Shown: in pieces, positions 32,192-40,575 of the stretch
Layout: each line of letters opens with the position of its first letter
How positions within the stretch are numbered: position 1 is the first letter of the stretch
Assembly: GCA_039527025.1 (NCBI GenBank)
Contig: BAAAJN010000003.1
Coordinates: 124,001-188,000, forward strand
DNA length: 64,000 bases
DNA from: Microlunatus lacustris
GTDB taxonomy: Bacteria > Actinomycetota > Actinomycetes > Propionibacteriales > Propionibacteriaceae
Reading direction: 5' to 3'
Position numbers and translations under genes: made by a program
Notes under the pieces: model-generated
The model's input: only the letters and a program-made list of their open reading frames with translations
Database searches by the model: none
What the model was told of the DNA's origin: nothing

Positions 32192-33535
32192 ATGAACGAC
32201 CTTCCTGTCGTGGTCATCGGTGCTGGTCCGCAGGGCCTGGCGGCAGCGGCTCACCTGGTGGAGCGGGGTGAGCGCCCGATCGTCCTGGAGTCCGGGGCTG
32301 GTCCGGGTGCTGCCGTGCTGGAGTGGTCGCACGTGCGCCTGTTCTCGCCGTGGCCCGAGCTGGTGGATCCGTCTGCGGCTCGGTTGCTCGGGCCGACCGG
32401 CTGGACCGCGCCAGCGGAGGGCTACCCGACCGGGGCGGAGTGGGTGGCCGACTACCTGGCACCGCTGGCCGCCGTGCTCGGTGAACGGGTCCGCTACGGG
32501 GTGCGGGTGACGGGTCTGTCGCGTCGGGGCCGGGACCGGCTGGTGTCCGCGGGCCGCGAGGGCCAGCCGTTCACTGTGCACCTCGAGGACGTGAACGGGG
32601 TGGAGTCGCGGCTGGAGGCCCGCGCGGTGGTGGATGCGTCGGGGACGTGGCGGCAGCCGAACCCGGCCGGCGCCGATGGGCTGCCGGCGCTGGGTGAGCG
32701 CGCTGCGGCGGCCGCGGGACGGCTGACGTACCTGCCTCCTACGCCCGAGCAGGTCGAGTCTTTCGCCGGCCGGCACGTCGTCGTGGTCGGCAGCGGCCAC
32801 TCGGCCCTGACCGCGGTCAACGACCTCGCGGCTGCCACGCGTGCCGCCGGCACCCGGGTGACGTGGGTGCTGCGGCGCGGGGTGGTCGGTGACACCTTCG
32901 GCGGTGGTGCAGCGGACGAGCTGCCGCAGCGTGGTGCCCTCGGGGTCCGAGCTCGGCAGGCGGTCGACGACGGCCTGGTGTCGATGGTGACCGGCTTCCG
33001 CACCGAGATGGTCGAGCAGACCGACGCCGGCGTGGTGCTGGTCAGTGAGGACGGCCGCCGTCTGGAGCCGGCCGACCAGGTCGTCGTGCTGACCGGGTTC
33101 CGCCCGGACCTGTCGTTCCTGTCGGAGATGCGGCTGGATCTGGACCCGGTGCTGCAGGCGCCGCGGGCGCTGGCGGCCGAGGTCGACCCCGATCTGCACT
33201 CCTGCGGATCGGTCAGCCCGCACGGCGCCGCCGAGCTGGCCCAGCCCGAACCCGGCCTGTACATGGTCGGGATGAAGTCCTATGGCCGGGCGCCGACGTT
33301 CCTGGCTCTGACGGGCTACGAGCAGGTCCGCAGCGTGGTGGCAGAGTTGGTGGGTGACCACGAGGCCGCGGTGCGGGTCGAGCTGACCCTGCCCGACACG
33401 GGCGTCTGCGGCGGCGCCGGCTTGTTCGACGAGCCCGAGGGCGCGTCCTCGGGTGGCTGCTGCGGACCCGCCCCGGCCGGTCAGGCGGCGGAGCCTCAAC
33501 TGGTGAGCATCGGCAGCCTGCTCAGCAGGTCCTGA
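32192..33535 (+). CDS. FAD/NAD(P)-binding flavoprotein of arsenic loci, Cys-rich C-terminus
   Basis: About 447 residues from ATG 32192 (GGAGGTGGAACGG upstream). The first Rossmann motif is VVIGAGPQGLAAAAHL near residue 7, and a second, VVVGSGHSALTAVNDL, lies near 200. LTGFRPDLSFL and LYMVGMKSYGRAPTFL are FAD-contact segments. Overall this resembles the flavin monooxygenase/thioredoxin-reductase-like proteins repeatedly found beside arsR. The tail has GVCGGAG and GGCCGPA, three cysteines that could hold arsenite or another soft metal. The catalysed reaction is unknown; organoarsenical or thiol oxidation is a guess from context. Confidence 0.82.
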   Translation: MNDLPVVVIGAGPQGLAAAAHLVERGERPIVLESGAGPGAAVLEWSHVRLFSPWPELVDPSAARLLGPTGWTAPAEGYPTGAEWVADYLAPLAAVLGERVRYGVRVTGLSRRGRDRLVSAGREGQPFTVHLEDVNGVESRLEARAVVDASGTWRQPNPAGADGLPALGERAAAAAGRLTYLPPTPEQVESFAGRHVVVVGSGHSALTAVNDLAAATRAAGTRVTWVLRRGVVGDTFGGGAADELPQRGALGVRARQAVDDGLVSMVTGFRTEMVEQTDAGVVLVSEDGRRLEPADQVVVLTGFRPDLSFLSEMRLDLDPVLQAPRALAAEVDPDLHSCGSVSPHGAAELAQPEPGLYMVGMKSYGRAPTFLALTGYEQVRSVVAELVGDHEAAVRVELTLPDTGVCGGAGLFDEPEGASSGGCCGPAPAGQAAEPQLVSIGSLLSRS

Positions 33536-33549
33536 CCGCCGTTTCTGCC

Positions 33550-33849
33550 GTGGTCGCAGCCTCGACGACGGAGCCCGTCACGCATCAGCGTTGCGGGCTT
33601 CGGCGGGTCCTGGTGACGTCGTGCGTCACCGAGACCACCAGCTGGGGGATCCTCCACCACGCGTTCCCGGTGCTGGCCGGCGAGATCAGCGCGGACACTG
33701 GTTGGTCCCCGACCTGGCTGACGGCCGCGTTCTCCCTCGGCCTGGTGGTCTCCGCGGTCCTCGGGATCGGCGTGGTCGGTCTGGTCGCTGCAGCACTGAG
33801 CTGGGGCTCGCTGCCACCGACCCGGCTGCCACGGACACTGGATCCGTGA
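33550..33849 (+). pseudogene. MFS transporter remnant with large internal deletion
   Basis: A 99-codon frame encodes the start of a major facilitator protein: VTETTSWGILHHAFPVLAGEISADTGWSPTWLTAAFSLGLVVSAVLG, i.e. helix 1, the loop and helix 2. It then passes directly into GIGVVGLVAAALSWGSLP, which looks like the last helix. About 300 residues are missing with the frame preserved. A transporter with two or three helices is unlikely to work. It keeps translational coupling to the next gene, since its TGA overlaps the GTG at 33846. Confidence 0.7.
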
Positions 33850-35021
33850 CCATCAGCCCTGCAGCAGCTGCCGCCGCAGGGCGGACCGCCGGCGGCGAGG
33901 TCGACGTGCTGGTCGTCGGCGGCGGACAAGCTGCACTCGCTGCTGGCTACCACCTGCAGCGAGCCCGACGTCGCGGCGTGACCGGGCTGTCCTTCGCCCT
34001 CCTCGACGCAGGCAAGGAACCGGGTGGTGCGTGGACGGGCGGCTGGGACAGCCTCCAGCTGTTCTCCCCGGCCAGCTTCAGCTCGCTGCCCGGCTGGCCG
34101 ATGCCGGCGTGGCAGGGCGAAGGCAACCCCTCAGCCGCGCATGTCCGTGCCTACCTGACCGCCTACGAGGCTCGTTACGAGCTGCCGGTGCACCGGCCCG
34201 TCCGCGCCAGCACGGTCACCCGCACCGCCGACGGGTTCGAGGTGGTCACTGACCGTGGTCGGTGGCGGTGCCGGGTGCTGGTGAACGCGACCGGTGCCTG
34301 GGGTCGGCCGTTCTGGCCGTCCTACCCGGGCATGGCTGAGTTCGCCGGCCGCCAGCTGCACACGGTCGACTACCGCCGGGCCGCGGACTTCGAGGGTCAG
34401 ACGGTGCTGGTCGTTGGCGGCGGAAACTCAGGGGCGCAGATCGCCGCCGACCTCACCTGCCGACGGCACGGCCGGACGGTGTGGGTCACCGCCCGACCGC
34501 CGAGGTTCCTGCCCGACGACGTCGACGGCCGCACGTTGTTCGAGCTCGCCACCCGCCGTGTCCGGGCCGCAGCCGCTGGCGAGGAGTCGGAGCCCGGTGT
34601 GGGTGGGCTCGGGGACATCGTGATGGTGCCGCCGGTCTTGGCCGCCAGCCGGCGCGGCGACCTGGAGGCTGAGCCGATGTTCGACCGCCTCGTCCCGACC
34701 GGGGTTGCCTGGGACCAACCGCCCCGCGAGCTCGAGGTGGACGCGGTCGTGTGGTGCACCGGTTTCCGCCCGGACCTGCGCCACCTCGCAGGGCTGCCGC
34801 TGACCCGTCGGGACGGGTTGCCGGTCACCGACCCCCAGCTGCCGTCGCGGTCGGTTGACGACCCGGCCCTGTTCTTCCTCGGCTACGGCGACTGGTGTGG
34901 ACCGGCCTCAGCAACGCTGATCGGCGTCGGGGCCGTCGCTCGCGCAACAGTCGACGCCGTCGTCTCCGACCTGGGCGACCAGGTTGGTGAGAGTCAGCGC
35001 TCAGCGGTGAGTCGGTCGTAG
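33846..35021 (+). CDS. Flavin-dependent monooxygenase, ArsO-like
   Basis: A 391-residue flavoprotein. It has GGGQAALAAGYHL near residue 25 (FAD), the FMO-like EPGGAWTGGWDSLQLFSPASFSSLPGWPMP, the NADPH motif VVGGGNSGAQIAADL near 200, and VWCTGFRPDL near 300. It matches putative monooxygenases called ArsO in arsenic operons. GTG 33846 is chosen because it overlaps the upstream stop (GTGA). Its 3' end overlaps the convergent arsC by 28 bp. Its role with arsenic is predicted from neighbourhood only. Confidence 0.82.
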   Translation: MTISPAAAAAAGRTAGGEVDVLVVGGGQAALAAGYHLQRARRRGVTGLSFALLDAGKEPGGAWTGGWDSLQLFSPASFSSLPGWPMPAWQGEGNPSAAHVRAYLTAYEARYELPVHRPVRASTVTRTADGFEVVTDRGRWRCRVLVNATGAWGRPFWPSYPGMAEFAGRQLHTVDYRRAADFEGQTVLVVGGGNSGAQIAADLTCRRHGRTVWVTARPPRFLPDDVDGRTLFELATRRVRAAAAGEESEPGVGGLGDIVMVPPVLAASRRGDLEAEPMFDRLVPTGVAWDQPPRELEVDAVVWCTGFRPDLRHLAGLPLTRRDGLPVTDPQLPSRSVDDPALFFLGYGDWCGPASATLIGVGAVARATVDAVVSDLGDQVGESQRSAVSRS

Positions 35022-35425
35022 AGGTCGTCGACGCGCCGGGCGATGTCGTCGCGGACCAGACGCATCCGCTCGATCCCGTCGATCCCCCGTTCCGACGGCT
35101 CGTCGGTGTCCCAGTTCTCGAAGGCCGTGCCGGCCACCTCGTCGACGTGAGCCTCGCGACCGAGGGTGACGACCACGTCAGCGGCTCGCACCATGTCCTC
35201 GGTGATCGCCTTCGGCGTGTTGTGGCTGATCTCGACGCCGACCTCAGCGAGGGACTCCGCTGACAGGGCGTTCACCGCGCTGCCAGGCTTGGTGCCGCCC
35301 GACTCCACGGTGATCGCGTCGCCGGCCCGCTTGCTCATCAGGCCGGCGGCCATCTGGGACTTGCCACCGTTCTTCACGCAGACGAACAGCACAGACGGCT
35401 TCGAGCGAGTGGTGGTGTCCGTCAT
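34994..35425 (-). CDS. arsC: Arsenate reductase / LMW phosphatase-like protein, fourth paralogue
   Basis: A 143-residue low-molecular-weight phosphatase fold protein. The P-loop reads VCVKNGGKSQMA, so the usual CX5R Arg is Lys, as seen in a distinct actinobacterial arsenate-reductase subgroup. VVTLGREAHVDEVAGTAFENWDTDEP replaces the MGCGD motif. It is last in the operon arsR-acr3-arsC-arsC-arsC-arsC. Its ATG sits at the end of the frameshifted paralogue (TGATG if that frame were restored). Arsenate reduction in actinobacteria usually uses mycothiol and mycoredoxin; which partner this paralogue uses is unknown. Confidence 0.85.
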   Translation of the reverse strand: MTDTTTRSKPSVLFVCVKNGGKSQMAAGLMSKRAGDAITVESGGTKPGSAVNALSAESLAEVGVEISHNTPKAITEDMVRAADVVVTLGREAHVDEVAGTAFENWDTDEPSERGIDGIERMRLVRDDIARRVDDLYDRLTAER

Positions 35426-36080
35426 CAGTGGTCTCCGATCAGCTCGATGATCAGGGTGTCGACGCGGGTCTGGATGTCGCGGGCGATGGCTTCGGTGTCC
35501 TCAAGGCTGCGGCCGGCGGGGTCAGCGACGGACCAGTCGAGTAGCGCTTGCCGGCGTAGAGGGGGCAGGAGTCGCCGCCGCCCATCGTGACGATGACATC
35601 GGCAGCACGGACGACGTCGTCGGTCAGCGGCTTGGGGAACTCCTCGTCGAGGTTGAGGCCACGGCGGCGCAGCACCTCGACTGCGTGCGGGTCGATCTGC
35701 TCGGCCGGGGCGGAGCCGGCGGACCGGACGTGAACGCGGTCACCGGCACGGGCCTTGAGGAGGGCGGCGGCCATCTGAGAGCGACCGGAGTTCTGCACGC
35801 AGACGAACAGCACTTCCGGCACGGAATGCTCGAGGGCGCCCTTGGCGGTGGCCAGAGCGGTCAGTCGGTCGGCGGCGAATCGTTCGGTCCGCGGGACCAG
35901 GAAGTTGCGGACCTCCGAGGTGCGAGCCAGCGCGGCGTAGGACTCGAAGACATAGCGGTCGACGGTCTCCGCGGCGAAGATGCCGGCGAACCGGTTGGCG
36001 AGCTTGTCGACGATGCGGTGCAGCACCTCCTCGTCACTCGCCAACCCGGGCAGCGGCGTCTTGCTGGTGGTCCCGGTCAT
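35425..36080 (-). pseudogene. arsC: Arsenate-mycothiol transferase-like, C-terminal frameshift, third paralogue
   Basis: From ATG 36080 the protein has an N-terminal three-helix domain (residues about 15-85, LHRIVDKLANRFAGIFAAETVDRYVFESYAAL), then the LMW-phosphatase domain with active-site VCVQNSGRSQMA. Near 35545 a one-base loss after GKRY changes the frame; the encoded chain then reads STGPSLTPP and stops at 35451 (209 residues). Shifting one base restores DWSVADPAGRSLEDTEAIARD and a stop overlapping the next ATG, as in other operon junctions. MGCGD is MGGGDSC, losing one cysteine. The catalytic loop is intact, so residual function cannot be excluded, and a sequencing error is possible. 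Confidence 0.8.
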
Positions 36081-36598
36081 CGCCTCTCCTCTTGAGATGT
36101 GGTCAGCGGCGCGTCGGGATGCAGCCGCTGCGGATAGCCGGCAGGTGCTGCGTCGTCGGGATGGCCTGCGGTGGCGTTGGGGCCGATCAACTGGTCGAGC
36201 AGTTGGCGTACACAGCCGTCCAGGTGATCGCGGAGGGGACGGATCCCCTCGAGGGTCCAACTCTGCGGTTCAGGCAGTGGCCAGCTCTCGCGACGTCCTC
36301 GAGGCTGCTGCGGCAGCTGCAATCCGGACTTCAGGGCGACGACGACGTCGGCCCGGTCGAGCAGATCAGCGGTGAGCCGGTTCGGGACCTGGTCGGACCG
36401 GTTGATCCCCAGCTCGGCCAGTGCGACCAGGGCAACGATGTCGACCCGGTCGTCAGGATCGGTGCCTGCCGACAGCACCTCGACTGCCCCGGCCGCGTGC
36501 TGGTGAGCCAAACCGGCGGCCAGCTGAGACCGGCCGGCGTTGTGGACGCACACGAACAGCACCGTCGGCGGATGACTCGTCTGGCCCGCAGGGGTCAC
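36077..36598 (-). CDS. arsC: LMW phosphatase / arsenate reductase-like protein, second paralogue
   Basis: A 173-residue member with P-loop VCVHNAGRSQLAAGLAH and SAGTDPDDRVDI. The segment that normally holds MGCGD and its cysteines is VVALKSGLQLPQQP, and the tail is extended (HPDDAAPAGYPQRL). It may therefore use a different thiol relay or act as a phosphatase. The GTG start is 10 nt after the upstream paralogue, and its stop overlaps the next ATG (ATGA). Confidence 0.85.
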   Translation of the reverse strand: MTPAGQTSHPPTVLFVCVHNAGRSQLAAGLAHQHAAGAVEVLSAGTDPDDRVDIVALVALAELGINRSDQVPNRLTADLLDRADVVVALKSGLQLPQQPRGRRESWPLPEPQSWTLEGIRPLRDHLDGCVRQLLDQLIGPNATAGHPDDAAPAGYPQRLHPDAPLTTSQEERR

Positions 36599-36607
36599 GG
36601 AAGCTGC

Positions 36608-37012
36608 CTAGGCGGGGACGAGCTCGGCGATGAGGGTCTCGACGCGGCGGCGGATCTCGTCGCGGATGGGCCTGACGGACTCGACGCCCTTCCCGGCGGG
36701 GTCCTCGAGCACCCAGTCCTCGTACCGCTTGCCGGGGTAGAACGGGCAGGTGTCCCCGCAGCCCATCGTGACGACGACGTCGGAGTCGATGACGGCCTCG
36801 TCGGTCAGGATCTTCGGCTTCTCGGCGGTGATGTCGATGCCGACCTCGGCCATCGCGGCGACCGCGGCGGGGTTGACCTGGTCCGCCGGCTCGGAGCCGG
36901 CCGAGCGGACCTCGACCCGGCCCTGCGACAGGTGGGTGAGGAACGCGGCGGCCATCTGGGACCGGCCGGCGTTGTGGACGCACACGAACAAGACGCTGGG
37001 ACGGTCACTCAC
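36608..37012 (-). CDS. arsC: Arsenate reductase (mycothiol type), first paralogue
   Basis: A 134-residue LMW-phosphatase-fold arsenate reductase with all expected motifs: catalytic loop VCVHNAGRSQMAAAFL, RSAGSEPADQVNP, VVTMGCGDTCPFYPGKRYEDW with conserved cysteines and Asp, and DPAGKGVESVRPIRDEI. It is the most canonical of the four copies and probably the main arsenate reductase, forming the arseno-mycothiol adduct. The GTG start overlaps the acr3 stop by 4 nt (GTGA). Confidence 0.92.
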   Translation of the reverse strand: MSDRPSVLFVCVHNAGRSQMAAAFLTHLSQGRVEVRSAGSEPADQVNPAAVAAMAEVGIDITAEKPKILTDEAVIDSDVVVTMGCGDTCPFYPGKRYEDWVLEDPAGKGVESVRPIRDEIRRRVETLIAELVPA

Positions 37013-38133
37013 GGACGGGCTCCTTCGGTGGCGGCCGCCGGCTCGACGGAGGCGACGGGTTCAGGGAACAGGTGCTTGCGCGCCCACAGGCTGACGTAGA
37101 CCAGGGCGACGAGGGCGGGGACCTCGATCAGCGGGCCGACCACCCCGGCCAGGGCCTGACCGGAGGTGACCCCGAAGGTGGCGATCGCCACGGCGATGGC
37201 CAGCTCGAAGTTGTTGCCGGCCGCAGTGAAGGCCAACGTGGTGGCGCGCGGGTAGCCCATCTTCAGGGCCCGGCCGATGAGGAGGCTGGCGGTGAAGACG
37301 ACGGCGAAGTAGACCAGTAGCGGCAGGGCGATCCGGGCCACGTCCAGCGGCTCGGAGATGATGGTGTCGCCCTGCAGGGCGAACAGGATCACGATGGTGA
37401 AGAGCAGTCCGTAGAGCGCCCATGGCCCCAGCTTCGGCAGCACGCGGGCCTCGTAGCCCTCGCGGCCGAGGCGGCGCTCCCCGAAGGTCCGGGTGAGGAA
37501 GCCGGCGACCAGGGGGATGCCGAGGAAGATCAGCACGCTGACGGTGATGGACCAGACCGAGAACTCCGCCGACGTGGTGGGCAGACCCAGCCACGACGGC
37601 AGCAGCTGCAGGTAGAACCAGCCCAGGGCGCCGAACGCGAAGACCTGGAACACGGAGTTGATCGCGACCAGAACGGCCGCCGCTTCCCGGTCGCCGCAGG
37701 CGAGATCGTTCCAGATCAGCACCATGGCGATGCAGCGGGCCAGGCCGACGATGATCAGCCCGGTCCGGTACTCCGGCAGGTCGGCGAGGAAGATCCACGC
37801 GAGGGCGAACATGAACGCCGGCGCCAGCACCCAGTTGATGACCAGCGAGGTGACCAGCAGGCGGCGGTCGGCCAGCACGCGCGAGGTCTCGTTGTAGCGG
37901 ACCTTCGCCAGCACCGGGTACATCATCACCAACAGGCCGATGGCGATGGGCAGGGAGACTGACCCGATCTTCACCGCGTCCAGGGCCTGGTTGAGGCCGG
38001 GTATGGAGCGGCCGAGGAGCAGGCCGAGGGCCATCGCGGCGATGATCCACACAGGCAGGAAGCGGTCGACGGTGGACAGCCGGGCGCGCGTCTCCTGCGC
38101 GCCGGTGGCCAGCTCCGAGGTGTGCGCGCTCAT
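37009..38133 (-). CDS. acr3: ACR3 family arsenite efflux transporter
   Basis: A 374-residue inner-membrane exporter of As(III), the product of the arsC enzymes. Ten hydrophobic segments are visible. ACR3 hallmarks are MYPVLAKVRYNE, GLARCIAMVLIWNDLACGDREAAAVLVAINSVFQ with the essential helix-4 cysteine (ARCIAMV), and the discontinuous-helix TAAGNNFELAIAVAIATFG. ATG 38133 overlaps the arsR2 stop by one base. Confidence 0.95.
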   Translation of the reverse strand: MSAHTSELATGAQETRARLSTVDRFLPVWIIAAMALGLLLGRSIPGLNQALDAVKIGSVSLPIAIGLLVMMYPVLAKVRYNETSRVLADRRLLVTSLVINWVLAPAFMFALAWIFLADLPEYRTGLIIVGLARCIAMVLIWNDLACGDREAAAVLVAINSVFQVFAFGALGWFYLQLLPSWLGLPTTSAEFSVWSITVSVLIFLGIPLVAGFLTRTFGERRLGREGYEARVLPKLGPWALYGLLFTIVILFALQGDTIISEPLDVARIALPLLVYFAVVFTASLLIGRALKMGYPRATTLAFTAAGNNFELAIAVAIATFGVTSGQALAGVVGPLIEVPALVALVYVSLWARKHLFPEPVASVEPAAATEGARP

Positions 38134-38513
38134 CAGCAGTTCCTGGAGCTGGTCGGTTCGCCTGCCGGGGTGATCAGGGCGGCGAGATCGGTGAGGGCGG
38201 CGGAGCGGACTCGGTAGTACACCCAGGTCGCGCGCTTCTCGCGGTCGAGGAGCCCGGCGTCGTGCAGGACCTTCAGGTGGTGGCTGATCGTCGGCTGGGA
38301 CAGGTCGAAGCAATCGGTCAGGTCGCACACGCACGCCTCACCGCCCTCGTGCGAGGCCACGATCGACAGCAAGCGCAGCCGAACCGGGTCGGCCAACGCC
38401 TTCAGCAGCGGCGCGATCTGCTCAGCTCGGCTCTGGCTGAGCGGTTCCCGCGACAACGGCGCACAGCACGCCACCGCCTCGTCAGGGCTGAGCAACACCG
38501 AGGAGTTAGACAC
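38133..38513 (-). CDS. arsR: ArsR/SmtB family repressor (arsenic locus 2)
   Basis: A 126-residue winged-helix repressor from GTG 38513 (VSNSSVLLSPDEAVACCAPL). The sensing motif is EACVCDLTDCF, which adds a third cysteine, and an N-terminal CC may also take part. The recognition helix is LSQPTISHHLKVLHDAGL. It is the first gene of the acr3-arsC operon. An ATTGAC/GTCAAT inverted repeat immediately upstream suggests autoregulation, and the message may be near-leaderless because no ribosome site is seen. Confidence 0.93.
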   Translation of the reverse strand: MSNSSVLLSPDEAVACCAPLSREPLSQSRAEQIAPLLKALADPVRLRLLSIVASHEGGEACVCDLTDCFDLSQPTISHHLKVLHDAGLLDREKRATWVYYRVRSAALTDLAALITPAGEPTSSRNC

Positions 38514-38521
38514 ACATCGAT

Positions 38522-38537
38522 ATTGACACAGGTCAAT
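38522..38537. promoter_or_regulatory. Putative ArsR operator/promoter of the acr3-arsC operon
   Basis: ATTGAC-ACAG-GTCAAT, 6-bp perfect arms, 9 bp upstream of the GTG of arsR2. The arms resemble the operator of arsR1, so cross-regulation is possible. Confidence 0.65.
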
Positions 38538-38916
38538 GACTGAGTCGAGTCGGGACGTCCAGGGGTCGGCTACTGCGTGCGCCCTGCACGAGGGCCCAGG
38601 AGGGCGGCCTGCGCAAGCGGGACTCCGCTTCTGGGCGTCAGCGTGCAGGTCCGGTGGGGCGAAGCGCCTCGGTGCATCACGGCGGCGCGAGGTCACCGAC
38701 GTGGGTGGTGCGGAGTCGCCGACCACGACGCAGTTGCTCGCGGGCTGGTCAGGAGCTGGAGTGCTTGGTCGAGGAGCGTCGCGACTTCCGGCGTGCTCTG
38801 GCCCTGGCTCTTCGCGAGGAGGACGGACGGTGCGTCGTCACCCAGCTGGTCACGCAGCCGTCGGCGGGAGCCGCGTGACCGGTCCGCTGCTGGAGCGTCT
38901 TGCCTGGTGGGAGGGG
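38538..38916. other. Gap between arsenic operon and tRNA-Ile
   Basis: About 380 nt. No gene is supported. A short plus-strand stretch ending RRDFRRALALALREEDG before a stop at 38876-38878 might be the end of a lost gene, but nothing recognisable precedes it. Confidence 0.4.
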
Positions 38917-38990
38917 TGGGCCTAAGTGGACTTGAACCACTGACCTCTGCCTTATCAGGGCAGCGCTCTAACCGACTGAGCTATAGGCCC
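38917..38990 (-). tRNA. tRNA-Ile (GAT anticodon)
   Basis: The minus strand begins GGGCCTATAGCTCAGTCGG and folds into a full cloverleaf. Acceptor GGGCCTA pairs with TAGGCCC, the anticodon GAT is at positions 35-37, the T-loop is GTTCAAGTC, and the discriminator is A. CCA is not encoded. tRNA-Ile next to gyrA is classical actinobacterial synteny. It also marks the right border of the accessory arsenic region. Confidence 0.97.
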
Positions 38991-39084
38991 GCGGAGGACC
39001 GCGGTGCGCCCCGGGTGGCCGGTGCGACTTGCAAGGTTAGCCCATGGCCGCGGACCGCCTCAAATCGGTCCGCGGCCGCCGGGC

Positions 39085-40575
39085 TCAGTCCTCGGCGAGG
39101 GTGATCTCGAGACCGCCGAGCATCGTCGCGGCCAGGTTGTAGAGGAACGAGCCGAGCGTGGCCAGCGCGGTGAAGATGACCACGTCGATGCACGCGAAGA
39201 GCGCGGCCACGCCCATCACCCGCTGGGTGTTGATGTAGTCCTCCACCCGGAAGGGCGTGGTGTCACCCGGCGTGGAGACCACGCTGGCCACGATGTCGTT
39301 GACCGAGGCGAACAGGCCGGACGTGCTGAGCACGACCCAGACGGCGTACACCGCCACCACCAGCATGATGCCGGCCGCGATGGAGAACAGGAACGAGGTC
39401 TTCATGACCGACCAGGGGTCCAGCCGGCTCAGCCGGAGCCGGGCTTTGCGGGTGCGGCGGGCCGGCGCTGCAGCTGGCTTGGTCTCAGTGGACAGGGTCT
39501 CCGCCGGCTTGGCACCGCCCGCTGGAGTGGTGGTCGGCAGGAGGGCGGTCGAGGCGGCCGGGGCGGCAGCGCCCGTGGTGGCGGCGCCGGCTGCGGCCCC
39601 TGCACGCGCCGCCTGGTCGCCCGGCTGGGCTCGCTCGCCGATCCGGTACTGCTGAGGGCCGGGGTGGGTCGGCGTGGCGGCCGTGGTCGTCACGGGAGCG
39701 GCCCCGGTGGTGCCCGGACGGGGCGCCGGCGCACCGGTCGACGGGGAGGCGGGCTGAGCGGTGCGGGCGACCGGCGCCGTGACGCCGGTGGCGGGCGCCG
39801 GACCGTCGGCCTCGGCAGGCCCGGCCTGGTCGTCGGACTTGCGGTCGATCCCGAGCGCGTCGGTCACCCGCTGCCAGAGAGGCTGCTTGGCCCCGGAGGT
39901 CGCGTTCGGGGCCGACGCGTCCGACACCGGCGAGGGCGTCGGGGCCGCACCGGCCGGGGTGGGAGCCGTGGGCGCTGCGGTGTCGCGAGGGCTCGGAGCC
40001 GGCTTGGCGTTCGCGGGTGCCGGTCCGGTCGACGCACCGGTCGACGCCGGACGAGCAGCTGCCGGTCGACCCGCCGGGCGGTCCCCCGCCGCTGCGACCG
40101 GACGGCTACCGGCCGGGGGCGCGGACGCCGGACGGCCAGCACCGGCCGACGGGGTGGCCGGCGGGTTGGCCGGCGGCTGGGGAGTCTGCCGACCACCCAG
40201 GGGTGGCGGCGTCCAGCCGGACGCACTCGGCTGCGGACCGGTCGGCCGGGACGCACCCGAACGGTTCCCGGGCGGAGTCTGCGAGCCGGACGTGCTCCCG
40301 CCCGCTGCGCCGGACCCGGCGGCGTGGGCGCCCGAGGCCGTCGGAGCCGTCCCGTTGCCTGCAGGGCGGGAAGCCGGCGCCTCGGGATCCTGCTTCGACG
40401 TCCGGGTCTTCGACGGCCCGGCACTGGCCGGACCGCGACCGGTCCCGGGCGGCGGGGAAGGGCGACCAGCACCGTCACCGGGCGGCACGGCCGGCATCGA
40501 GGCGGTCGGGCGGTCGTCCTCGGTCACCGGAGTCCGGCGCGGGGGTCCGCTGGGCCCCTGGTTGCCTTGGCTCAC
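39085..40575 (-). CDS. DUF3566 domain-containing transmembrane protein
   Basis: A 496-residue protein conserved next to gyrA in actinobacteria. Residues 1-370 are low-complexity Pro/Ala/Ser/Gly and probably disordered. The C-terminal domain (about 380-496) begins RLSRLDPWSVMKTSFLFSIA, then one transmembrane helix (AGIMLVVAVYAVWVVLS), an outer segment and a second helix (VVIFTALATLGSFLYNLAATM). The end is GGLEITLAED. The first codon overlaps the gyrA stop by 4 nt. Relatives are implicated in cell-wall or transport control, but the function is unsettled. The disordered part is unusually long. Confidence 0.92.
   Translation of the reverse strand: MSQGNQGPSGPPRRTPVTEDDRPTASMPAVPPGDGAGRPSPPPGTGRGPASAGPSKTRTSKQDPEAPASRPAGNGTAPTASGAHAAGSGAAGGSTSGSQTPPGNRSGASRPTGPQPSASGWTPPPLGGRQTPQPPANPPATPSAGAGRPASAPPAGSRPVAAAGDRPAGRPAAARPASTGASTGPAPANAKPAPSPRDTAAPTAPTPAGAAPTPSPVSDASAPNATSGAKQPLWQRVTDALGIDRKSDDQAGPAEADGPAPATGVTAPVARTAQPASPSTGAPAPRPGTTGAAPVTTTAATPTHPGPQQYRIGERAQPGDQAARAGAAAGAATTGAAAPAASTALLPTTTPAGGAKPAETLSTETKPAAAPARRTRKARLRLSRLDPWSVMKTSFLFSIAAGIMLVVAVYAVWVVLSTSGLFASVNDIVASVVSTPGDTTPFRVEDYINTQRVMGVAALFACIDVVIFTALATLGSFLYNLAATMLGGLEITLAED

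Noticed and set aside
28835..38916. A complete integrative element with integrase
   Set aside because: No integrase, excisionase or duplicated tRNA 3' end was found, so only an accessory region is claimed.
38600..38916. tRNA-Ala next to tRNA-Ile, as in many actinobacteria
   Set aside because: No second cloverleaf could be found in this interval on either strand.
38654..38925. Short plus-strand frames before tRNA-Ile
   Set aside because: Arg/Ala-rich with no start signal or similarity; at most the tail of a lost gene.
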